From Hermatobates lingyangjiaoensis (Eukaryota > Arthropoda > Insecta > Hemiptera > Hermatobatidae): DNA of 64,000 nucleotides. Positions 42,364 through 51,654 of this stretch are shown piece by piece (position 1 is the first letter of the stretch; each line of letters starts with the position of its first letter). Under the pieces are notes generated by a model. It searched no databases, had not been told where the DNA came from, and saw only the letters and a program-made list of their open reading frames with translations. The stretch spans positions 62,001 through 126,000 of the forward strand of contig JAPFBL010000529.1 in assembly GCA_026182355.1 (NCBI GenBank). The letters are read 5' to 3'. A program made the position numbers and the translations under genes.

Positions 42364-42389
42364 AAGGCCTTTCGCTTTCACGTCGTCAG
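42364..42389 (-). ncRNA. hammerhead ribozyme motif, AGGCCT family
   Basis: Minus strand: CTGACGA, very short stem II GT-GAAA-GC with a GNRA loop, GAA, palindrome AGGCCT, T. Stem I is the best in the window (TTGCTCT/AGAGCGA, about seven pairs including one wobble). Lies 30 bp after the stop codon of the PLE ORF fragment at 42419-42628. Confidence 0.7.
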
Positions 42390-42418
42390 AGAGCAAGTGA
42401 ATACAAGTTGTAAGCAGG

Positions 42419-42628
42419 TTATGAATTTTGATTTAAAGAAGGAGTAAGATTGGCATCATTGACAGTATTTTTCCCTATAACTGTTGAAATAGTCTTGATT
42501 TGTTTGATAATTCCTTCAATTAGAAATTCATCTAATTTAAAAAGGCCTGGACTAGTGTTGACCAAGCTCTTAGAAAAGTCTTTTATGAGGGCGCTTTCAA
42601 CAATGTTTCTTCTTCTTTCACATGACAT
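42419..42628 (-). pseudogene. PLE ORF C-terminus (end of GIY-YIG endonuclease)
   Basis: Reads ERRRNIVESALIKDFSKSLV, then NTSPGLFKLDEFLIEGIIKQ and a natural stop. RR..VESALI with a conserved E and the G-F-LD stretch resemble the end of the GIY-YIG domain in PLEs. The hammerhead directly downstream supports the assignment and shows that this family, too, carries it after the ORF. RT and the front of the endonuclease are gone; upstream is a TATA-rich junction. Confidence 0.6.
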
Positions 42629-42729
42629 AAAAACTATATACTTCTATATAAACTTCTATATACGGAAGTATATAGAAAAACACGTTAAAAGAATACTTAC
42701 GGATTTATTTTTACAGCTAGACAAGTAGA

Positions 42730-43258
42730 TAAACTGTTAAGAAAATATCGTAATCTAAGATACATCATGACCAGTAAATGTTACAGAATTATAGAACATA
42801 ACAAAATAGTTACAGTACTGTATCTGTGCAACAATGATGTTCACCTAGAAGTAAGGAATATATAAAATAAGGCGAGGAAAAACGAAACAAAAACTAAGAA
42901 TACACAAGATATACAGATTTAAAAAACAATATGTACAAAAGTACAGATTTAAGAAAATGATGAAATTAAAAACAAATTAAGTTAAAGAAAGTAACAACAG
43001 TAAATAGAATATGAAATAATAAAATATATTGTATGGTACACGTACGCAACTACCATGGCTTGAGAACCCAGCACAGATACATTCAGATACTGTTACTATA
43101 AGTTGTTTTGTTGGTACGGTAAATAACTTTGACGTTTTGAAAAACAAAAATTTTGTTGGATTACGTGTGTGTTTTGATGAAAGAATACTAGATTAAAGAG
43201 TTTTAACCTGTATTCAAGGAACAAAACAGTTCAGTTCAGCTGACACCCATCCTATTTT
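42730..43258. other. no feature seen
   Basis: AT-rich; nothing recognised. Confidence 0.5.
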
Positions 43259-43259
43259 T

Positions 43260-43600
43260 GTTGTTTAAACTGATCCTCTAGCGGGTGATAACGTCAGCCG
43301 TTTACGGGCTTTTTGTTTGATTCGTGATACTACAGATGATACATTGGGAGTCCTAAATTTTGCCTAATTCAAGTGAATTTCAAGTAGGGATCTTTAACGA
43401 GTACCTGATATCGTAAAGGCTTCGGGACAGGCGGTTTAACGTCCTCTTGGATATGGCTATATAAGCTGGGAGTGCGAATTAATGCCAAAACAGGTTTAAC
43501 GTCCTCTCCGATGGAGATATACTCAGATTTATTCACCTCTTGCGTGAATAAATCAGAAGCCAGGTGGGGATCGAACCCTGGACCTACCAGTTCAGAGTTC
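43260..43600 (-). mobile_element. tRNA-derived SINE, tail type B, with a 46-bp LINE insert
   Basis: The tail (GGGTGATAACGTCAGCCG), body and most of the head (B box as GGATCGAACCC) lie on the minus strand. The body is split at 43447-43492 by the last 46 bases of the L2x LINE. Confidence 0.85.
43433..43506 (+). mobile_element. 46-bp LINE 3' end in the SINE, 14-bp TSD
   Basis: The insert GATATGGCTATATAAGCTGG...GCCAAAACA is flanked by a perfect duplication GGTTTAACGTCCTC (43433-43446, 43493-43506). It has the same SINE position and orientation as the larger insertion at 25460-26419. Confidence 0.85.
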
Positions 43601-43605
43601 ATAGA

Positions 43606-43945
43606 TAACGTAGTCCCAACGCCTATCCTTAGGTGATCAGCTATTCCACGCCTTGCCTTCCAGTACAATAGTGACCCTCCATGTATGGTGCTGTGTGGCC
43701 CACCCTCGGGTCTGTTCAGTACGGGAGATGTTCAGCCGTACATTCCCCTTCAAGGCTGAGTGAACGTATTTGAAAACTGGCTATGCCCATCCTATGAAGG
43801 TGTTTTTTTTAAGGTAATTGTGGATAAGTGTTGTATAATGATTTATACAAGAAATATTATAAACACTTTCTTTAAGTGTTGTATATTGATTAACGTACCC
43901 AGTGTAACCGTTTCGCGATGTAAATATACTGTTGCGCGAGTAGCA
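43606..43945. other. no feature recognised
   Basis: A GC-richer patch at 43620-43750 without a convincing frame or repeat partner. Confidence 0.4.
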
Positions 43946-44098
43946 TCGAGTTGCCCGCCTCCGAGTGGTCCACCTTGGGCGTCACCATGTAAAGCATGGG
44001 ACGGCTAAAGGGCAAATCGTCCTATTGACAACCTGACTTGATTTAAAATCGCTATGGCTTAACGGCTCAGGCACGCATAAAGGTCAACAGAGGATAAG
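43946..44098 (+). mobile_element. R1-like LINE 3' end, mixed features
   Basis: Starts like L2x (GCCTCCGAGTGGTCCACCTT) and then, from GGCTAAAGGG to AAAGGTCAACAGAGG, follows the 3' end of the 25474 LINE. So the two LINE families are related. No TSD recovered. Confidence 0.55.
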
Positions 44099-44109
44099 TG
44101 TTGTATAAC

Positions 44110-44398
44110 AAATCTAGAATGAAAACATCTCTTGGAGACATTACTCTATACAGTTGTTTTAAACACCCCTAACGATAATCATGCAATTTAATAAAATAGT
44201 AATGACGAAAAATTATTATATTAATTTAATATTTGGAATTATATTAATAGATTTTATATAACAAAACAAGAAAACTAGAATGGAAACACCTCTTAGAGAC
44301 ATTACTCTATATAGTTGTTTTAAAACAACCCTTATGATAGTCACACAATTTAAGAAAATAGAAACAACGAAAAATTGCTATATTAATTTAATTTCATT
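44110..44398. repeat. ~160-bp direct duplication
   Basis: 44112-44228 and 44272-44398 share GAGACATTACTCTATA, CAGTTGTTTTAAA, and GACGAAAAATT/AACGAAAAATT with about 15 per cent changes. Confidence 0.75.
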
Positions 44399-44399
44399 A

Positions 44400-45730
44400 T
44401 AATTCCAGAGGATATTTTAAATAATAATTTTTATGAAGAACCTTTATCAGAGAAAAGCACGTTAAATCAGCCTAGGTTTCTTTGGATATAATCTGAATAA
44501 CTTGGTGTGCGTGGATTATTTTAGAAACATGGTAACCTTTTCATTATAATTATAACGTTTTTCATTTAATAATGGATATTTCCATTCACTACTTTAATGG
44601 AAAGTTAGTTTCAACAAAGATAAGTAATGAAAAAACAAAATTGTATGGATGGCTAGGATTCAACTCAGGATAGAGTTTTAAACAAATAGGATCTGAAAAA
44701 ATATTTCTTTCATATATTTATTGTTACAGAATATGGTAAAAGAAAATAATATATGTACTCATTTTGTGTACGTATCAAAAAAGTTTTGTTGATAAGTGCA
44801 TTAGCTTCTGCCTGAGAATCGTGGCTTCGAATGCTTTTATCTCTTGGTTTTTTGCGTTATCTGGGTTTTGTTTAATCAACTGAAGATGGTGTTAGTGACC
44901 GTAAACATTGATATGTTTAATAAAAACAAAAAAGGAACCAAGATTATTATCGTTTTAAATAACCAGTTAGCCGCTTTGCAAGCAGTCTATATTCATATTT
45001 AATTTGATTTTATAAACAATTGTTTCATTAACTGGTATTTTAATTAACGAAGTTTTAATTAGGAGATCATGTCTACTTTCTCACAACAAAAAAATAAACA
45101 TAAATAGAGGTATTATCTATCACGAACTGCATTAGTTAAAGTACAGTTTTAATCTATGAAAACTTATGCTATTATTTCTAAGCCTTTATATAGAGAAATA
45201 ATCTGGTTTTAGAGCTTTAACTGTTAGTGTGTAATCATATAATCTTTTGGTCCCGTGCTGGAATCAGACTTTTAACAATTACAGATTATATACTTGTAGT
45301 TTTCCTTTTGGTACAATGTGGTCTTCTATTTCTGAGTGTGTCTATATCATTGAATCACATATTGGTATGTCATTTTAAACGCTTAGTAGATTCTTTGCTT
45401 GAGGTCTTCTATTTTGGATTAATATGGTCTTTCATTTCTAAATAAATCTATATTTGATTCCGTGCTGGTTTTAAAAGTTTTAACAGTAGGAAAATAATTT
45501 GCTTGCGTTCTTCTATTATGTGCACAAATCGGTAGGTTGTGACTATTACTTTTGTTGGCCTATCGAGTATAGAATTGCAAAAATTGTGTCGTTTAGTTGT
45601 TTATTATTCCAGATAAGAAAGTACCATATAAAACTGTTCAACTTCATCTTTTTATGTAGACAACCAGAAATAAAGTACAATCCATATAGTTTGGGAATAT
45701 TATACAGTTTTGGTTAGTGGTGTTGCAAGG
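44400..45730. other. no gene seen
   Basis: AT-rich. A decayed hammerhead-like CTGAAGA...GTAAAC at 44880-44912 suggests an old PLE end. Two 72-codon frames (45227, 45499) lack recognisable motifs. Confidence 0.4.
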
Positions 45731-45735
45731 GAGAT

Positions 45736-45930
45736 GGCAGCACGAGACAGGGGGCGGCACGAGACAGGGGGCAGCACGAGACAGGAGGTGGCACGAGACA
45801 GGGGGCGGCACGAGACAGGGGTGGCAACGGGGAGGAAAGGGGGGTGGCACGAGACAGGGGGCAGCACGAGACAGGGGGCAGCACGAGACAGGGGGCAGCA
45901 TGAGACAGGGGGTGGCCACGAGAACAGGGG
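45736..45930. repeat. 18-bp GC-rich minisatellite
   Basis: About eleven copies of GGCACGAGACAGGGGGCG with small changes. As 18 is a multiple of three, several frames stay open on both strands; these are not called genes. Confidence 0.95.
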
Positions 45931-45939
45931 CGGCAAACG

Positions 45940-47464
45940 CTTTAAGGGTTTTAAGAAAAAAAAATTAAAATAACAAAAACCTGAGAAAAAAATCTGAAAT
46001 TTCACTAATTATTAAAATCAGTTTTTTAAGACATAATACATTTTTATGTTTTATGTATCTAATACTGTTTTTAAACGGATTTTTCCAATGTAATATTTGC
46101 AAAATAAAAATAAATTTATTTTAAATTTTTTTAAAAATAGTTTTTTTTTTAAGGAGTTGAAAGTTAATTATGTTTGTTTCCGTAACTAGTTAATATAACA
46201 ATTTTTTTTATGATTTGAATTATACGTTTTTGTTTTGAAAAATCTTAAGTTTTCTTTGATAACATTTTCTATAAAAATACACGAGTACTGTAATAAGTTG
46301 TAAGTCTCTGACTAATAGCATCAGTCTAAAATTAGAACCTTGATCATAATTCCAGGAAAATAAACATTTTAGAGGGCTTACTAGAATTTGAAGGTTAACG
46401 GATTATCTAAAGCCAGTATTTGGGGGGGGGGGGGGGGGACCTTAAAGCAGTCCCGGGTGGCAAAAAGAATTGCTACTCCAATGGTTTTAGTAGTAAAATT
46501 TACAGCTAATTAACTTATTAACATTAAACAAAGAGAAAGTTGAAATAAACGATAACTCCCACCACTTACCTTCTTCTTTCTTAATTTTCAAAATATAATG
46601 ATTTTTTTTTCCTCCTTTTTATTCGAATTACAACGGCAGTTTTTATTTATTTTTTTTTTTTTGGATCGATTTGTTTACAAGTCTGAAGTGAATCTCCAAG
46701 TCCATTCATTTCTTTTTTGCCGTCGTTATCCCTTTGACAGAAATTTGATTAAGAAATGTTTCTTCTCCTAAGGGTTTTTTCTGAAGCTTATTAATTCTCG
46801 ACACGTTTCAAGGATATTTCTTCTTTTTCACCTTCAAGATTAATTTCTTTTCAGCAGATTTAGTTCTTGTTTTAAAGTTGTGCAATACCTTTGTAGATTA
46901 GTTCCCTTATTATTATTTTTTACTATTTTTATTTCTTTTTTCATGTCTTGTGAGAAATATAATTAATATTAATAATTATTATTACTACTCGTATATTGAT
47001 GGACCTAGAAACAGTATACCATGTACGTTTTAAATATAGTACTATTATTTCGTACTGTACTATTATTCGTATTTTTTTAATAGTACTGTATTATACTGTT
47101 GTAGTGTACTATACAATAATGGTAGTTTAGTTTTAATTGCATAGTACTATTTTTATTTTTTTAACAGTACGTATTTAAATAGTAATATCTTATAAATACA
47201 TCCTATTAAATAAACAGTGAATTATTAATTTATTAATAATTAATAAGTACTGTATTATTAAGTTATAATAAAGAAATACTCTATTATGAATATAACTACA
47301 TTATAAATACAGTACTATGAAAATGTATGTTTTAAATACTGTACCATTATTATTTACAACAATGTCTAAACCTGATATATTTGGTACTGGTTGATGCATT
47401 CGGCCAGAAATGAATCAAAAATAATTTAACAATAACCTCTATAAAAAATAAATCTTATAAATTA
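45940..47464. other. no gene seen; 17-G run at 46422-46438
   Basis: AT-rich with a striking G homopolymer and, at 46985-47350, repeated TAGTACTGTA/TACTATT words that look like an old AT-rich tandem array. Nothing coding. Confidence 0.45.
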
Positions 47465-47775
47465 ATGAATAAAACAACAAACCTTTAAAATAATATAATT
47501 ATTTTGGTCCAACTTCAAACAATCAACACCTTTAAGCGAACGTTTCGTTTATACTTGTAGACATCTTCAGGGCTTGTTATTTTGCTATTAACAAAGAAAT
47601 GACGGCATAACTGTTGAATTCAATTTTGGCTGATTTGACTACAACAGTTTTGTTTGTTATTTCCTTGTAATAGCGAAATAACCAATAACCAAGCCCTCAA
47701 GATGTCTACAAATACAGAAGAAACGTCGGCTTGAAGGTGTTGTATTGTTTGAAGTTAGATAAAACCCCTATAAAA
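47465..47775. mobile_element. inverted pair of PLE ends, GATGTCTACAA family
   Basis: Arms about 47505-47605 and 47665-47760 (AGACATCTTCAGGGCTTG and complement). Same family as 30895/32145. The right motif has CTCAAGA for the core. Confidence 0.7.
47539..47570 (-). ncRNA. hammerhead-like motif, ACGT palindrome
   Basis: Minus strand: CTGAAGA, stem II GTCTA...TAAAC (one mismatch against the TAGAC seen in relatives), GAA, ACGT, T. Confidence 0.5.
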
Positions 47776-47903
47776 AAAATAGTATAGAATTTTGTATAAT
47801 TTTATAGAAAGATTTCTATAATATATAGTTTTATCTTTATTTTATGCAGAATTTTGTAATGAAGGTGGATTCGTGGAATCGTGATCCGATCGCGATCTTT
47901 AAC

Positions 47904-47959
47904 CCTACCTGTTTACAAGAAGATTTACTACCGATTTATACCAATAATATAATTGAATA
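47904..47959 (+). pseudogene. PLE ORF N-terminal scrap
   Basis: FNPTCLQEDLLPIYTNN, matching the FN..C.QEDLLP.YTN landmark of the 58833 copy. Too short for more. Confidence 0.45.
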
Positions 47960-48004
47960 TATGCCATTTCTGTCTAAGGATAATTCTGTAATGCCAGGGA
48001 TCTA

Positions 48005-48262
48005 CAAGTCCTAGGTTAGGTTAGGTTGCAGTGGCAGTTCCACAAGGGAACACACTTAGGCCGAGCATTGGCCCTTTGTGATACCACACAGTGAAGATTG
48101 ATTCTACAGTGGGAGTGCTAAATTTTGCCTAACTCAAATGTATTTAGAGTAGGGATCTTTAACGAGTACCTGACATCGTACAGGCCCAGGTGAGAATCGA
48201 ACCACGGTCCTATCAGTTCAGAGGCGAGCACGTAACCACTGAGCTAGCCTGGCCCCCATCTA
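48005..48262 (-). mobile_element. tRNA-derived SINE, tail type A, central deletion
   Basis: The plus strand starts GGTTAGGTTAGGTTGCAGTG (telomere-like tail on the SINE strand), passes through CACAAAGGGCC and body, then skips from the GTACAGG position to the head (TTCGATTCTCACC, TAGCTCAGTGG). Confidence 0.75.
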
Positions 48263-48429
48263 CAAGACCTAAGGTGAGCACGCAAGCGACTGGGCTACCC
48301 TGACTCCTCAAATAGTAAATATGACAGAATCAAGCCAAAAATGAAATTAAAAATTTAATTTCTTGTAAATACTAATATTAGAAAAATCAATGAAATCCTA
48401 GACTAATAAATAAAATTTATATTAATTAA

Positions 48430-48542
48430 TATGGCAAAACGTCATACTTCGTACTGCGATTGAAGATGGACAACGTCCAACGAAAGCGCTCCAATGACTC
48501 TAACATCAGCGTACGAGGTATGACGGTTTGCCATATTAGTAA
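48430..48542. mobile_element. inverted pair of PLE ends, AGCGCT family
   Basis: ATGGCAAAACGTCATACTTC and its complement bound the unit; compare 2072-2215. Confidence 0.65.
48460..48491 (+). ncRNA. hammerhead-like motif, AGCGCT family, C3 to U
   Basis: TTGAAGA, stem II GGAC-AAC-GTCC, an extra AAC, GAA, AGCGCT, C. The extra bases probably inactivate it. Confidence 0.4.
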
Positions 48543-48544
48543 TA

Positions 48545-48925
48545 TAAATCATACTAACCTCAGTGGTAATAATAATATGCATGGATTTAATAAATAAATT
48601 AATAAAATAAATTAGTTAATAAATAAATTAATAAAAAATAATGTATATGATTTCAAACTAAGGGAAAAACTTACTATGTAAAGAACTTAATAAAAACTAA
48701 AATAATAATTTAATATAGAACGTAAAATTAATATTAAATATGACAATCATAACAGATATCAAGAAAGGCACAGCCAGATGGATGTTTAAAATAAATACTT
48801 ATGAACCCAGGTTATGGTAATCTTTCGAAGTAATAAAGATCAGAAAAAAATCGCGTATGTGATAACACCCAGCTTTTAAAAAAAAAACATTCAAGTTCAA
48901 AAGACCAACGCAACGTTTAAAAATT
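48545..48925. other. no feature seen
   Basis: AT-rich. Confidence 0.5.
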
Positions 48926-48929
48926 CTAA

Positions 48930-49255
48930 ATCATTAGGTGTGCAATCCGTAACTGTGTGGTATTTACTCATACTGAGGTAAAATAGATAAACAACAAAAG
49001 TCTCCACACAAATGAAGTTTTATTCAACAACAACAATGCGTTTCGAACACTTTGTGTTCATCATCAAGAAAATACTGAAGGATGTGGTGATGGAGGGTTG
49101 GTCCAGTGAAAACAACTTTCTACTAGTTGTTTTCACTGGACCAAGCCTTCGGTGTCTTTCTGATGATGAACACAAAGTGTTCGAAACGCGTTGTTGTTAT
49201 TGAATAAAACTTCATTTGTGTGGAGACTTTTGTTTGTTTATCGATTTTACCTCAG
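48930..49255. mobile_element. inverted pair of PLE ends, ACGCGT family
   Basis: Arms about 48965-49065 and 49155-49250, with a palindromic spacer (GTGAAAACAAC...GTTGTTTTCAC). The GTGGTATTTACTCAT end block is on the left this time. Confidence 0.75.
49160..49192 (+). ncRNA. hammerhead ribozyme motif, ACGCGT family
   Basis: CTGATGA, stem II GAACAC-AAA-GTGTTC (six pairs), GAA, ACGCGT, T. Core intact. Confidence 0.75.
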
Positions 49256-49261
49256 AATAAA

Positions 49262-49660
49262 TTAAAAATTCTACGTAAAATTAAAAATATAACATAATTA
49301 ATAACTTTAATAAAAAGAACGGATTAAATAATAATAAAAACAAGAAACTAAATGGTCTTAATTAAAAATCCATGAAGTGGGTAACTCTATTAAAACGATA
49401 ATAAACTGGATAATTACTGTAATAAAATCGAGAAATCCTCTTGGTTATAAAAGATTAAAAGAATTAGCAACAAATAAGATATAAGGTTAGGTTACTGCAC
49501 ACGTATAGTATTACGTGGCTTGCTCAAATATATTGCTAGTGCCTTTAGTTTATTGATGAACTGAAGTAGTCTTTTATTTTAACTCTTATTGTTTGGCGTT
49601 TTTGAAAGTAAATGGTGAAACTTAAAAAATACATACAACGATTCAATCTGTCTCATTTTC
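49262..49660. other. no feature seen
   Basis: AT-rich. Confidence 0.5.
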
Positions 49661-49661
49661 A

Positions 49662-49662
49662 T

Positions 49663-49699
<37 letters not shown>

Positions 49700-49870
49700 G
49701 TCCTGTATATATGTTCAAAATTCAAGAAGAGTAATACACAGAGTAAAGAAACGCACTTACAAACTCAAAATTTTGGGCAATACGTCTTCAGAAGAAAAGA
49801 GGAAGGGAGACCAAGCACGTTGTAGACGCAATGAAAAGTAACCGACTTGGCAACCGGCAAATATATATAT
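49662..49870 (-). mobile_element. (CT)n/(CTAT)n run and a worn PLE end
   Basis: Simple repeats at 49662-49700, then a copy of the 928-1020 arm (TTCAAGAAGAGTAATACACA) with CTGAAGACG on the minus strand near 49785-49794 and GAA lost. Confidence 0.5.
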
Positions 49871-50415
49871 ATCTGTATGCTGGAACACAAAATTCTAACA
49901 ACCCCAATTAAGTTCAAAGTGTTTAGTGCTTTTGGTTAATAGACAACCTGGAACTTCGGAACCTGACAAAACCTCTAAACTTCCACGCATAGAGAAGTAA
50001 ATAGTTCTTATTATGTTAAGATGTTTATAATTCGGATAGCCTTTCTTTGTTGAAAGGAGTCTTCTTCCTTGAAGACTTCCTGAAGATGGTCAAAGCTGAC
50101 CAAAAAGTCAAACTTCATTTTGTATGAATTTATAGTAACTTGTATTAGCTTATGGATATTCACAACAAATCATTTGGTGAATTGTTACATTTAAATTGTT
50201 ACGTTTTACCAGTGTCATAAAAGTAGAAAAATTTTGTAAAATTTCATAATTTGGAAAAATATAAGACGAAATTGAACAAAGTGGAAACAGACATCCAGTT
50301 TTTAAAAGCATATATATACTTAAATTTCGTTCAATAATTGAATTCCATATTTTCTTGGTAATTTTTTTTCTAGTTTTTTCTAGGTTTCGAAATAATTTCT
50401 TTTCTTCAGCGAAAT
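49871..50415. other. worn PLE-like motif at 50089-50118, otherwise plain
   Basis: CTGAAGATGGTCAAAGCTGACC has a core and stem II but AAAA for GAAA. Nothing else recognised. Confidence 0.35.
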
Positions 50416-50419
50416 ATTG

Positions 50420-50478
50420 TCAATTATTCAACGAAATCTGTTTAAATGAAGGACTTCTCCCAAAGTTTACAAACATAT
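50420..50478 (+). pseudogene. PLE ORF N-terminal scrap ending in (TA)n
   Basis: FNEICLNEGLLPKFTNI followed immediately by a TA tract (50477-50492) and then an antisense PLE end of another family. Confidence 0.6.
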
Positions 50479-50492
50479 ATATATATATATAC

Positions 50493-50690
50493 AAAACTAA
50501 AATTTATCGGGACTCGGTCAGTTCTTCAGGTTCAAATTAAACTCTCATTGCCAACGTTTCGGTTTTTATTTAAAACCTTTTTCATAGGCAGAAGTATAAA
50601 TTTTGAAACAGAAAAACTAAGTATTACATTACAAATTTTTTACAAAGAAAATGAGTCTGTGGATTTTAACAACAACTGAAGTCAGACTTC
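50493..50690 (-). mobile_element. PLE end, ACGTTGG family
   Basis: Matches 59020-59215 along its length (TTCTTCAGG, ATTGCCAACGTTTCGG, AAATTTTGAAACAGAAAAAC on the plus strand). Confidence 0.65.
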
Positions 50691-50701
50691 AGACTTAACT
50701 G

Positions 50702-50910
50702 AAGGACGTTAAACCGTCGGTCCCGAGCCTGTACGATGTCAGGTACTCGTTAAAGATCCCTACTCTAAATACATTTGAGTTAGGCTAAAAATTTATTACT
50801 CCCACTGTAGAATCAATCTTCATTGTGTGGTATCACAAAGGGCCAATGCTCGGCCTACGTGTGTTCCCTTGTGGAACTGCCACTGTAACCTAACCTAACC
50901 TAACCTTTGT
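50702..50910 (+). mobile_element. tRNA-derived SINE, tail type A, starting at the GACGTT block
   Basis: Begins GAAGGACGTTAAACCGTCGG, so the head is missing exactly up to the site used by the LINEs elsewhere. Complete type A tail, ending in three to four copies of CCTAA. Confidence 0.8.
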
Positions 50911-51654
50911 TGTTGTTTCTTTGTTTCCTGGACATACTATTGAAGGAGGTACAAAGCCAGTTTGAAGGGTCATACATGGTATAACAACTAACATTCCGTC
51001 CTTTAATAATAAAGATTGAGGTTAAAACCTCGGCAATTGCCTTAAATTTTCCATAGGAATGTCAAATTTGTTCAAACTGTCCCTTAAAAAGGATATAAAG
51101 CTGTGTAATGTTAGGTACTCGTAAAAAATCCCCACTCTAATGAAATTGAGGGAAGTAAAATTTAGGACTCCCCAAATAGAATCAGCTGGTAATATAGCTC
51201 ACCCATTACTAAAATACATGCCAAAGAATAAATTTGCAACACCTTCTACCACTAAACTACATATAATATAAACAATTACATAAAATATCTATAAAATTCT
51301 ACATATATTAAAAAATATTGTTAACATTATTGTAGTTTATTTATCTACAAACTTATGAACATAAATTTATACTACTTGAGCTCAAAATATTTAAAAAATA
51401 CAATAGCAAAAAGATACTTATTTGATTTTAATCATTAGAGTTTCCAATTGCATTATATTAAAAATATAAAATTAAACATTATGAAGTTAATATTTTTATT
51501 TTTTAATAATATTTATGAGCCAAAAATTGTTTACTGATGAATCGAAATTTTTTTATTTATATGAAAGTTTTAATCAATATTTTGATTTATGATAGTGGAT
51601 GACTTATCAGTAATGTGGGTTACTGTTTGTATTTGATTGCGTTCTTAACTATAT
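50911..51654. other. SINE scrap at 51112-51185, otherwise plain
   Basis: GGTACTCGTAAAAAATCCCC and AATTTAGGACTCCCC identify a SINE body fragment. The rest is AT-rich. Confidence 0.5.

Noticed and set aside
21742..43600. SINE heads as functional tRNA genes
   Set aside because: A and B boxes are good, but the acceptor and anticodon stems do not fold into a standard tRNA and each head continues into a SINE body.
45644..46005. Overlapping open frames of 83-101 codons on both strands
   Set aside because: They are readings of an 18-bp minisatellite, which keeps all frames open; low-complexity product without homology.
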